Source: Botryosphaeria dothidea (taxonomy: Eukaryota; Ascomycota; Dothideomycetes; Botryosphaeriales; Botryosphaeriaceae). From it: a stretch of DNA of 64,000 nt. Location: positions 1,860,001-1,924,000 of the forward strand of contig WWBZ02000033.1 of NCBI GenBank assembly GCA_011503125.2, written 5' to 3'. The stretch's first letter is position 1; the number at the start of each line of letters is the position of its first letter. This document shows positions 11,248 through 22,166 of the stretch, one piece after another. The position numbers and the translations under genes are program-made. Below the pieces are notes generated by a model. The model was not told the origin of the DNA. It made no database searches and saw only the letters and a program-made list of their open reading frames with translations.

Positions 11248-14200
11248 TTTAGCTTAAGGGTCGAGGTTTCGAAGGGTAACGTTTATAGAACGTATTAAGG
11301 GCCTTAAGGTCTTTAACAAGGTCGTAAGGTTCCCAGGTTGGTGTCGAGTAACCAGTCTATTTTACGAGGTATTTTAGTTGTCTCCGGGTTGCTTTAACGT
11401 CTAGAATCTCTTCTACCCTGTACTCTTCTTCGCCGTTAACGATAACGGGCGGGGGCGGAGGTTGGACTTAATTAGGCAAGGGGTTAGAGGCTGCGGGTTC
11501 GAGTAAAGAGACGTAGAATATAGGGTGGACTTTCATCGTCCTTGGTAGTTCTAGGCGATAGGCATGGGTCGAGATCTTCTCTAGGATGGGAAAGGGGCCA
11601 AGGCGTTTAAAGTTAAGTTTATCCGAAGGCCTTATTATCGAGATATGCCTTCTTAGGAGCTAAATAAGGTCACTAGGCTTAAAGACGGGTGGCGAAATAC
11701 GGTCTTTATTAGCCTATTCTGCGTAGGCGTCTTGTGCGAATCGAATTTCTTGGCGAAGGTAGTTTTCGAGGTTTTCGAGGTTCTCTTGGAAGAGGCGTAG
11801 GGGTTCGAGGGGGGCTAAGATCGAGTCTTTTTATAGAATCTTATAACGAGGGTGGAAGCCGTAGTTTGCGAAGAAAGGTGTAACCTTAGTCGTGGTCGAG
11901 ATCGTATTATTATAAGCGAATTTAGCAAGGGAGAGAAAGTCGTTCTAATCGTCTTGTTAATACGAAACGTAGGCACGCAGGTATTGTTCGAGAATAGCGT
12001 TAATACGCTCTGTCTAGCCGTCGGTTTGCGGGTGGAAAGCCGTACTAAAGTTAGTCTTAATAGATAGGGATCTACTAAGAGTTCTAGTAAATTCAGAGGT
12101 AAAAATCGAGCCGCGGTTAGATACGAAGTCGTCGGGTAAGCTATGTAGTCGAAAAACGTAGTCTCGATAAAGCTTAGCAAGCTCTATCGAATCGAGGATT
12201 GTTTAGCAAGGGATAAAGTAAGCTATTTTAGTTAGTCGATCTACGACTACTAGTATAGTATCGAACGAGTTGGACGTTGGAAGTCCCGTAATTAAATTAA
12301 GAGAAACGGATTGCCAGCGGCGTTATGGCACTTTAAGGGGTTTTAAATATCTATAGGGGGCATGTCGAGCGGGTTTGATTCTTTGGCAGGTCTTATAGTT
12401 TCGTATAAAACGAGCTACTATCTGGCGTAGACCTAGCCACTAGAAATTACGAGTAACGAGTTTAAATATTGCTGCTTAGCCTAGGTGTCCAGTAGCCGGA
12501 TGCGAGTATCGAGAGCTAATAATCCTTTAGCGGAGGCTTAGATCTTTAGGAATATAGATAAGTCTATTAACTAGTAATAGACCATCGTTATCCTTAGAAT
12601 ATACGCCTAAATCTACCTTAGGATATCGAAGTGCGTAGGTATCGAGTAAAGTAAGGATCTCTTGTCTAAGAGTATCCTTATCGAGTACTAAGCGAATATC
12701 ACTAGCCAGAGACGGTTCTAGCCTAGCGATTAAATATCGAGTAGAAATAAGGGTCGAAATTTCGAATTTTTTAGAGGTAAGGATCGTAGTAGGGGGTAGG
12801 CGCCCCTCTCGAGCAGGGAGGTCTCCTAACCGTCTTATTAACGCATCCGCGCGTTAATTCTTAGTTCCTGGGCGGTAGACGATCTTAAAGTCGAGTTCTA
12901 AGAGTTTAATTGCCCAGCGTACTTACCGACGGTTTAGAATTTACTTAGAGGCAAAGCTAGTTAAATTCGAGTAATCTATAAGAACTAGGAGTGGCGAGGA
13001 GAGGTTAATAACGAGGGAACGGTATTCCTTTAGGGCTTCTATAATAGCTAAGAGTTCCTTATCTCTAATACTATAGTTCTGTTCTACGGGGGTTATTTTC
13101 CGAGAGTAGTAGGCGATAGGATGTAGGATTCTTCTGCCATCCTCGTAGGTTACCTATTAGAACAAAATTACGGAGATAACAAAGTCGGATAAGTCGGTTT
13201 TAAGGATAGTTTCGAGTTAGGGGTTAAAGTGTCGGAGGATTAGGTAAGAGCAGAAGGCTTCCTTAAGATAAGTAAATACCTTATCCTGTTCTTTTCCCTA
13301 AGTAAAACGAATATTCTTAGCTAGGAGCCTAAAGAGGGCTCTAGCTTTTCGAGAGTATCCTTTAATAAATCGTCGGTAAAAGTTTACAAAGCTAAGGAAC
13401 GATTAAAGATCTTTAACTAAGCGGGGAATCTCCTAGTCTTTTACGGCGGCTACCTTAGCTAGGTCTATAGAGATACCGTCTAGGGAGATAACGAAGCTAA
13501 GGAACGTAGTCGAAGTCGTATAGAAGTTATATTTTTCGCCTTTAACGTATAAGCCTGCTTCACGAAGCTTTTCGAGGACTAATCGGACGTGTTCGTGGTA
13601 CTTCTCCTTAGTTTCCGAGTAGATAAGAATATTATCTAGATAGACGACGCACTAGCGGTTAAGATATTTACGTAGCGTATCGTTAACGAATTGTTAGCAG
13701 GTAGTAGGCGCATTCGTAAGGCTAAAGGGTATAATAAGGTATTCGTATAGGCTATAGCGAGTCCTAAAGGCGGTTAAGTATTCGGAGCCTTCCTTGATCC
13801 GGATAAGGTTATAAGCACCGCGAAGGTCGAGTCGAGTAAAAATACGAGAGCCCTGAAGTTAACGGAGAGTCTCGTTGACTAAGGGGAGTAGATAACGGTT
13901 CTTTTTCGTAATACTATTTAGTTCGCGATAATCCACGTAAAAACGAAGGCCGCTACCTAGCTTCTTAACAAAGAGAACAGGGGACGCAGAGGATGAGGAT
14001 AAGGGCCGAATGAAACCTTTCTTAAGGTTTTTATTAAGGTATTTACGTAGAGCCTTAAGCTCTAAATCGGACATTAAGTAGAGAGGACCGAATGGGGGTT
14101 TCTTGCCCTCTTCTAATGAAATCTTATAATTAATATATCGATGTAGGGGAAGCCTATCGGCCTCTTTCTTCGTAAAGAAGGGAAGAAGATAGTGGAATCG

Positions 14201-14968
14201 AGCGGGGATTCGTGAGCGGAGGGTTTCGAGTTCTTGTTCCGGGGTTTGTTGTTCCGTTTTCTTAAGGTTATTAAGGTGTTCTTAGATCTCCTTAATTGAT
14301 ACGGCGTATATCCTAGTCTTATCTCGTTGGACGTAACGAGTAAGGGCGGCGTAGGATATAGTAGCGTAAGAGATCGAAGGCGAATTAGGAGGCGAGGGGG
14401 AAAGCGTAGTTGTGGGTTGGCGAGTAGGTAAGTAATTTGCTTGGCAAAAAGGGGAGGCGAAGGTAATCGTGTTTTTTGACTATAGGACGTGTGGATTATG
14501 TCGTTCTAGCTAGGGTTTTCCTAGGATAATTGAGTATTGACCGAGCTTAGTTACTTGGAAGGTAACGAGTTCTTAATACTAATCAATATTAAGTTGAAGG
14601 TCGGCCTCGTGGGTAATCCGTCCGGCGATGGATCCGTCCGCGAGTTCGAGGGATTTAGCTTGGGGTTTTTGGCGTGTAGGGATCGAATGGGATGTAATAA
14701 AGGCATTCTCTACAAAAAGGGACGAGGCACCAGAGTCTAACATAGCCGAAGTTTCGATTTTGTTATTGACTACTAATTTAAGGATAAGGAGCGGACGTTT
14801 CCTAAGATCTATAGCACGGGGCTGTAGGGTACGGGGTTCTAAAGATAAAAACGAGAGTATTCTAAGATTTAAAGACGCGAGGGAAGTAAGAATAGAAAAC
14901 TAATTCGAAGTAGAGATCGGATAAGGGCTAGGTAGGTGCCGGGGGCTACCTAGCCTTCTACGTTTTTT
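11248..14968 (-). pseudogene. Gypsy pol with chromodomain, right copy, broken
   Basis: Same domain order as the left copy: protease, RT, RNase H, integrase and chromodomain, mirrored. The RT box is again YLDN. In the open RT stretch at 13,859-14,074, three residues differ from the left copy (Asp to Asn, Gly to Ser, Cys to Tyr). All three are G to A on the coding strand, so RIP-type mutation continued independently in the two arms. Many in-frame stops. Confidence 0.87.
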
Positions 14969-15007
14969 AATACGTAGAGGACTAACGCTGTAGGAGGTGT
15001 TATCGGT

Positions 15008-16155
15008 TAATTTAGGGTAGTTAGTAACGTAGGTGTATGCGAAGTTGTGTTAAGTTTAAGCCCCTTAGCTTTAGCTTTAGGGCACTCTTTAACCTAATAG
15101 TTAGGGTTACTATAGTAGGCGCAGAGGTTGTTAGCTTTCCGGTAAGCCTTTCGAGCGGTGGTATCTAGTTCTATAGGTTTACCTTAAGGAATCGAGGTTG
15201 GCGTGGGAGACGAAGGTTGGGGAGTAGTTAGTGTAAAGAGAGGAGTCGAGGTAGGGATACGAGTTACGGGCATCTTTTTCTTAATTGTTCGAGCATAGAG
15301 TTGGTTGTCCAACGTAATGTAGGTTTTAGCGAATTTTCCGAATTCTATTGGCATAGAACGTCTAATAAGAAGGTCCTTAAGATTCTTCTTAAGGCTAAGG
15401 CGGAAGTAGTGGATCTTAACTACGTTTTCTTTCTAACCGAGGGTCGTGATAAGCGAGAGGAACCGTGAGTAGTAAGCCGAGTAGGACTTGTCTTGTTTGA
15501 GTGCGAGGAGGGATCGTTCGGCCGTTGCGTAAGCGTTAGGATCGTCGAATACGGCCTTAAGAGCTTGGTAGAAGGACTTATAGTTGTCGAATTCTATAGA
15601 GCCGTTCGAAGCAGAGACGTAAGGGGCAAACTAGGTGTAAGCCGCATCGCGAAGATATGAACTAGCGTAGGTAATCTTAGCTATATCCGTTATAAAGGCA
15701 GATAGGTCCGAGGCAAATTTAAGTTGAAGTTGCGTGGCGAAGTTCTAGAACCGAGTGCGTTCTCCTTTAAAGGGTTCTAGATCCGATACCTTAGGGATGC
15801 GGGGACGAGGGATAGGAGTTTCTAAAGAAGATACTATAGACGTAGTAGCCGGAGTGTTAGTAGGGAGGTTCGGGGCTAGTAGTTAGAGTCGGGCGAAGGC
15901 TTTATCTTGGCCGAAACCGTAGTAGTAAAAGATGTAAGCAACTTGGGCGTTCGTAGTATTCTTAGGGATAACTGGTAAATCGATATCGGATCTTAGGCAG
16001 GATTATCTTCCTCTAGCGTACGCCTAGCTAAGGATAACGCGTAGGGAAACCGGGATATCTTTAGGGAAGGTAGGACGAGTATTAACAGGGATAGGGACTT
16101 AATCGAGGATTTGGAAAAGCGTCTCCCAAGGGTCGGGAGGCGGGTCGTTTCCTAT
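15008..16155 (-). pseudogene. Gypsy gag, right copy, start codon lost
   Basis: Mirror of the left gag. The start codon has changed from ATG to ATA (G to A), and stops occur inside the capsid region. The same mutated zinc knuckle is present. Not translatable as gag. Confidence 0.78.
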
Positions 16156-16220
16156 TTCGAAGGCTATAGTCTTAGGCTTGGACGAGAGCTTTAGGCCTAC
16201 TAGATAAGAGTCTAGTAAAA

Positions 16221-16592
16221 TATAATAAACGGACCTTGGAGGGCGGAGAGACGAGATAACGAAGCCGGTAAAGGCAGTAGGGGTAAAGCAATGCCGAAGT
16301 ATAAGGGTGTAGTTTAAAGGGCGAGGGTATAAGGTGCGAAAGACGAGGGACGAGGGACGAGGGACGAGGGAGGCAAGCAAGGTCTAATTTAAGGCGTACT
16401 AAGTTATACGCGAGGAATACTTATTGCTAGACTAAAGAACTAACTACAAAGCAGAGGGGCGAGCTTTATATATATAAAGAACGAACTAAAATACTAGCTT
16501 CCTAATTTATAAGTAGGTAAGTCTAGATCTAGATTTTAAATTAACGAAGGTAAACGAGAGGTAAGGGGTCTAAGCAAGCTACGTTTATAACA
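16221..16592 (-). repeat. 5' LTR of right Gypsy
   Basis: 372-bp LTR, mirror of 4,076-4,447. It contains the same CCCTCGT heptamers in reverse and ends with the intact TG terminus next to the target duplication at 16,593. Confidence 0.9.
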
Positions 16593-19270
16593 ATAGTAGT
16601 AAAAGAGGAAGTTTATCTTTTTTCTAAGTAGGAATCTTCTAGCTAGGCTAACGGTATCTCTAGTACTTAGAGTAGCCCTAGCTATCTATTTAATACTTTA
16701 GTAAGTTTTCTCTACTACTACTATAGCTAGGCTATCTTTAGCTCTAATAGTTTAGGCTAGTACTAGTTTATCTAAGTATAATAAGAGTAGAAGAATCCCC
16801 GTCTTATACTCTAAGGTTTATATACTAGTTAACTTATACGCTTCTAAGATAGTACGTAGATACTAGTTTTAAATCTTCTATAGTAGCTAGATAGCTATTT
16901 TCCTCTACCCTAGGGTCCCCTCTAGGATATACTATACTCTATAGCTATAAGTAAGAGCTAGTCTTACTACGGCCGTATAGATATAGCGGGCTTTAGTAAA
17001 TAAGGCTCCCTAGGTAGATACTACGAGTCGGGAGAGAGATATATACTATTTAATTATCTTAGCTTCTATTTCTCTAATATAGAGTCTCTATCTAAGCTTA
17101 TTATCTACGTAGATTTCTAGAATCTTTATCGTAGGCTCTAGGTATCTAGTAAATCTAGGAATACGGATATCTACTACTATATTAAATCTCCGGCGAGGTA
17201 GTATACTAGTAGGGTATACTTCTATAGTAACCTAGTCTTTCTAGAGTAGTATAGATTCTAAGTTCGAATCTTAGACCGCTTACCTACTCGTAGTATATAC
17301 GTTCTACGTTAAAAGTATACGTACCCGCGTTCTCCCTAGCGGTAATAAGGGGGAAAATCTATAGGTAGTTAGGGTAGGCTATAAGTAGTATATACGTTCT
17401 ACTATAAAAGTATACGTACCCGCGTTCTCTCTAGCGGTAATAAGGAGGAGAAGAGCTAGCTAGGCGCTTCTAAAAATAAATTTTAAGAGCGCTTTACTAG
17501 CGCTTATAAATAGGTAAGCCGGAACTTCTTACGGCTTAGTCTTAAGATTTATAGTTATCTCTCTCTATAGTTTCTCTCTCTTAGCTACTCTTCCTACTTT
17601 AGATACCGCTACCGGTATATAGAAAAAACTATACTAAATAGAGTATCTACGGATACTACTATTATAGATAGGGAAGGTTTTTACCCGGGCTATCCTAAGA
17701 AAGTAGCTACGATTTCCTCTTCTATATACTCTTATAGATAGCTATAGCTATATAGACCCTTCGGAAAGCTAAATTAGCTTAAAATTAAATTTATCTATCT
17801 ATCTATCTATATTAAATCTCCTTAGCTTTCTTATAAAGTAAATAAAGTAGTACTTATCTAGCGAGAACGCTAACCTATAGGTAGCTATCTAGTACTCGTA
17901 AACTTAGTATACTCCCTCTAGTATCCTATAGTTTTATTCTATAGATCTACTAAAGGCTAGAATATTAGTATCGTCGACGAATCTAAGGGGGAAGATATTA
18001 CTCCTACGTAGCTATATAAGTAGATTAGAGGTAAAGAATAGGTAGAGGATTAGAAATAGGAAGGATCCCTAGAAAATCCCGGTTAAGATCTAGATTAACG
18101 GGCTAGTAAAGTCCCTAAAAGATAGCTAAGTAGTCCGGTCCTATAGAAAGAAGTACGTAAATCTTTCTATCTATTCGGGGAGCCTCGCTATCCTTATATT
18201 ATAGAGAAGTCTCTTATAGAATATATAATCGTATATCTCTAAGATATCTAGGCTAAGAACTAAGACTACTAGCCTAGAATCTTACGCTTAGATAATATAG
18301 ATCTATTCCGTAAGTAGATCGAGAGCTACTACTACTAACCTATTTCTTCTAGCTTCTATCTATATATCGAAAAGTAGTTTATAGGCTTTAGTCGCCTAGG
18401 AGATCCGATCTACTATAATTCTCTTAAGTAGCTTCTCTAGCGTATTAAGTAAAGTAATTAGTCTAAATAACTTAGCTTTAGTATAGTTATTTCTCTATAG
18501 TTTTCTTAGGACTACGGTAATAGAGCTTTTAAACTATCTAGAGTAGTATCTAAGTACGAGATATCTCTAAAAGAGCCTAGTAAGTAGTCCGCTTAGTATC
18601 TAAGCGTACTACTTTAGAAACCTATTAATAATCTTATCTAGGCCTAGTATCTTATCCGGGGAAAGCTTTTTAATAGTATAGAGGACCTACTCTTTAGTAA
18701 CGCCTTAGAGAATCTCTACTAGCTCTAGATATATATACCTATCTAGGTCTAAGAGGTCGGTAGCCCTAGAAGAGGGAAAGAACTAGTTAATAAGAATTTC
18801 TATCTTAGCCGGATTATCGTAGTATAGTTATCTATCTACTCTTTAGAGGAGTAGAAACTAGAATAGGGCTAGTAGTTCTTATACTTTTATTCTTATTTAC
18901 TTTAAGAGCTTCTAGAGTATAGATAGGTCTAAGATAATCTTAGCTACTATTCTACGCTATACTTTTATTCTATCTCTTCTAATCTATCTCTTCTTACTAT
19001 TAGTAATAGTTTAGTAAACTATCTAGTCCTCCTCCCTCTCTATAGCTATTTACTTCCTTCTAGCTACTCTAGCCTAGTATACTAAATCCGAATACTTTTT
19101 TATTTATTATATAGAGGCCTAGAGCGAGGATCTCGCTACTAGAATAGTTTTCTAGATTATTTTTTAGATAGCCTTCTAGAGTAGTATAATAAAGTAATTT
19201 AGATCTACTTTAGTATTAAGAGGGGCTACTTTAAGATATTTAAGCTTTAATTTATTAGGCCTTTTAAGCG
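16593..19270 (-). mobile_element. 5'-truncated Tad1-like LINE, right arm, ORF2 part
   Basis: Mirror of 1,400-4,075. It carries reverse-transcriptase sequence of the same LINE family as 19,270-25,759, lacks the endonuclease and ORF1, and holds the SINE-like insertion at 17,192-17,807. Together with 10,040-10,838 it makes one LINE insertion of about 3.5 kb (without the SINE and Gypsy), which the Gypsy later split. It is saturated with RIP. Confidence 0.85.
17192..17807 (+). mobile_element. SINE-like element, right-arm copy
   Basis: Sense-strand view of the SINE-like insertion. The tRNA-like head starts GGCGAGGTAGTATAC. Box B, within GTTCGAATCTTAG, is near 17,258, about 55 bp after a box-A-like segment. 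The body contains a unit of about 65 bp twice (about 17,290 and 17,385). The end is AAATTTATC followed by TATC repeats. The 14-bp duplication TATATTAAATCTCC flanks it on this strand at 17,178-17,191 and 17,808-17,821. The tRNA acceptor stem no longer pairs, so this is a tRNA-derived relic and not a tRNA gene. Confidence 0.75.
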
Positions 19271-20610
19271 CTACTACTCTAGATAACTAAATAGATACTT
19301 AATAGTAACTAGAGGCCCTAGCTATACTAAGAATAACTTAGTTAGGTACTAGGGCACGGGCTTAGCGCTAAGCGACTAGGTATATTTACTCTTCGCCCTC
19401 TCTTTCTAGACTCTCTTTTCTTTCTTCTTATATATAGATTTTTAGTTAAAAGTAATACTATTATTTCGGCTTTACTACCTTATATAATCTATATACTACT
19501 AATAAGGAACCTAAACTCGATAACCCGATACCCGTACTATTAACTAGAACCTAAACTCGATAATCTATAACTAGAATCCGATAATACTAATAATCTATAA
19601 CTAGAACTTAATAATATCGATACTCTACGATAAGTAACCTAGAAATATTAAAGAAATCTATACTATTAGAGAAATAATAGTATAATTATAGAAAATCTAT
19701 CTTCTTAAATAAGATACGAAGATCCTCGTTAATCCCGTACTAATCTCTTTAGAGTTTTACCTATAACGTAGATTAAACTACTCTAAAACTAGAATAATTA
19801 GTAAAGATTATAGCATAATAAAGCCTATTTTCTATAAGCTATACCCGTAGCCGTACTAGTAGTATCGCTAGTACTACTTCTATTTACCTAAGCGATAATA
19901 AAGAAGAATTATTTAGTAATATAGTTAGGGGACCTAGCTAGAACCTTAACGAGTTTATAAGTAGCGCTATTCTATTTTAGGGCTTTTCTAATGCCTTAGA
20001 CTAGTAAAGTTAAGCTACCGGTCTTACCTTACGTCGTACTATCTTACGTAGAAACCTAGAATCCGAAGAACTTATATATTTATTAGCTACGGATCTTAAC
20101 CTTACTATTAACCCCGGAATACTAAGTAACTACGGACTCGACTCTATTCGCTAGCCTAACGAATATATCTTCTATAACTAATATACTATAGTAATAGTAA
20201 ACTAGCGTACTAAGTTCTACTACGTCCTCTAAGTTACTTAAATAGCCGCTAGTAAAGAGTATATAGCCTACGCTTCTTTTTAGAATAAGTATAAGAAACT
20301 TAAGTAGATTTATAAGAAGATAATCGCTAGATCTAATAGAGTTATTAAAGAAAGTAACGATAAGATTAGCCGGCTTATTTAAGAAAATAACCTTCTAACT
20401 AAGGATATTACTAACCCTTATACGGGTACCCTCTCTAGTACTAATATTTATAGCCTTAACTAGAAACGTTAACTAAGGGAGAGAACTACTATCTTATAGC
20501 GAACCCTCCCTTATTAGAGCTTACGTAAGATACTTATAGAAGATATTAATAAGCTTATCTCTACTAATATCTATACTTTCGTTAACTTTAAGGATAATAT
20601 AATCTTTAAA
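19270..20610 (+). mobile_element. 5' region of the long LINE, with in-frame upstream coding-like frame
   Basis: Bases 19,505-19,620 hold degenerate short tandem repeats (units like AACCTAAACTCGATAA and TCTATAACTAG). From about 19,806 a frame with stops only at likely former Trp/Gln codons runs without a break in phase into the ORF1 ATG at 20,611. It is rich in Lys, Glu and Asn and coiled-coil-like near 20,270-20,400 (KYKKLK...IYKKII). It could be an N-terminal extension of ORF1 or a separate upstream ORF. I do not recognise its family. It is RIP-saturated, unlike ORF1 just downstream. Confidence 0.55.
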
Positions 20611-22166
20611 AACATGACCACACCAAAAAATCGACCCCAAGCTACGGCGCCGGGAGAGGGCCCTAGGGACTATCCTAGGCTTCGCGAGTCCCAAAACAGT
20701 ACTCAAGACAACTGCAGCCGCGAAGTGGTTAATGTAGAGGACACAGGAAGAGGCGAATAGCCTCCCCCAGTAACTACCCCTACCCAGCCCCAATACACCC
20801 CCAAGAAACCGCAGAGCACCCAGTACAGCGTAGAATACGTTGAGAGAGCCTCAAAAACAGCAGACACCCTCCTCCAAGCCCTACAAACATCCGCTAGCCT
20901 CCCTTTAGTCCTCTCCAGCCAGGTGAAAAATTTTCTCGACATTACCAAGACAATCTTCCAGGATCATATTACTATCTGCCAGGAGGCAGCCACCAAGGAG
21001 CCAGGCCTTAAGGACATCCTCAAAGAGGTCCAACAGGTCTAAAAGACAGTCAACCGTATCCAGGCTACCTCTACACCCACACCCAACACTCGCAGCTGGG
21101 CACAAATTGCAGCCCAAGCAGCCCCGAAGCCCCCTACCCCCCCAGCCACCACTAAACTTACCCTCCACTTCCCAGAGATAGCAAATAGACAAGAAATAGC
21201 CAAGCTCTCAAATGAGGCAATCATTAGAAAGATCTAGGCAGGAAAAAGCTGGGCGTGCAAGAAAGTACTTGCTGCCAAGAAGCTCCCTAGTAGAGACGTT
21301 AGGATCTTTATACCGGATGAAGCAACCAGAACAGCCCTTCTCCAGGACCAGGAATGGACTACAGGACTGGGAAAAGAAGTCAGGCCTAACTAGCAGCTAT
21401 ACTTAGTGCTAGTACACAACGTCCCTCGAGAAGGAATCGACACTACAGACCCCCAAGCCATCTAAACCATCTAGGAGCAGAACCTATCTCTACACCTAGG
21501 ACTACGTATTAGCAAGCTGGCCTAGCTAAAGAGGAAGCTCCCAGAGGGGAAAACTCACTCGGCTATTATCCTTAGCACCACAAACCCCGAAACCGCCAAC
21601 TAGATTATTAATAAGGGGCTTATTATTAACTTTGCTATCTATATAGCGTAGTACTATAACGTAGCCTTTACAGTAACCCAGTGTTTCAAGTGCCAGGCCT
21701 ACGGACATATCACCAACCATTATAAAAAGAAGGAAAAGTACGGACAGTATAGTAAGGTATATAATACTAGGGACTACCCTAAGGAAAGTATATAGTACGT
21801 AAACTACTCTTAAAGGCATATAGCCTAGAGTAACTCCTACCTAGCACGTAGAGCCTACTATACTAAGGCCGCCTAGGCCCGCCTAGTAGCACTAGAAAGG
21901 CACCGGGAAGGACCCCTAATAACTAAAACACAGCCTTAAACTAACTAGTTAACCGTTAGACTAAGAAAGAGGATTAGAGAGGAGGAGCCGGTTAAGAGGG
22001 GACTAGGCAGGCCAAGAGACTTAAGCCGCCCCCCGCCTCCTAACTAAATAAGATTCACCGGACTTAATAGCTCACAACACGCCTTAGAGGAGCCCGCGGG
22101 AACTCCCTTCTTACAGCCTACACTACTAGCCCCCTCGTAGCCGGACCTAGAGATAGAAGGAAGTTA
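20611..22166 (+). pseudogene. LINE ORF1 (gag-like, zinc knuckle), broken
   Basis: The frame starts MTTPKNRPQATAPGEG and runs about 518 codons with a few stops at TAG/TAA. An N-terminal helical segment is followed by SWAQIAAQAAPKP, a phrase typical of Tad1-like fungal LINE ORF1 proteins. A CCHC zinc knuckle follows at about 21,683-21,725 (CFKCQAYGHIT, last Cys mutated). The product would have been the RNA-binding nucleocapsid-like protein. CA/TG dinucleotides are common to about 21,720 and in patches to 22,160, so this part largely escaped RIP. The frame ends near 22,166, next to ORF2. Confidence 0.82.

Larger units (their letters stand above)
10839..16592 (-). mobile_element. Ty3/Gypsy chromovirus, right copy (RIP-damaged)
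   Basis: Mirror of the left Gypsy and exactly the same length, 5,754 bp. It is bounded by perfect 5-bp target duplications (ATAGT at 10,834-10,838 and 16,593-16,597) and by canonical TG...CA LTR ends (TGTTATAAACG...CGTTTATTACA in element orientation). This is therefore the structurally intact original insertion in the LINE. Protease, RT, RNase H, integrase and chromodomain are recognisable but interrupted by stops. Confidence 0.92.

Noticed and set aside
11852..12067. Short open frame antisense to the Gypsy integrase (mirror at 8,601-8,816)
   Set aside because: Antisense shadow of the integrase core. No start context or domain.
17192..17290. A functional tRNA gene at the start of the SINE-like element
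   Set aside because: The T-arm is perfect but the acceptor stem does not pair and the anticodon arm is unclear. It is embedded in a RIP-mutated repeat with a target duplication.
1..20667. The palindrome as a sequencing fold-back or assembly artefact
   Set aside because: A missed-adapter fold-back would give identical arms and a symmetric centre. Here the Gypsy arms differ by biological transitions, the 1,009-bp centre is asymmetric, and only one Gypsy keeps both target duplications. It cannot be fully excluded without reads.
20703..21224. Several minus-strand open frames over the start of LINE ORF1
   Set aside because: The plus strand reads a typical LINE ORF1 here. The minus frames lack domains and exist because this segment escaped RIP.
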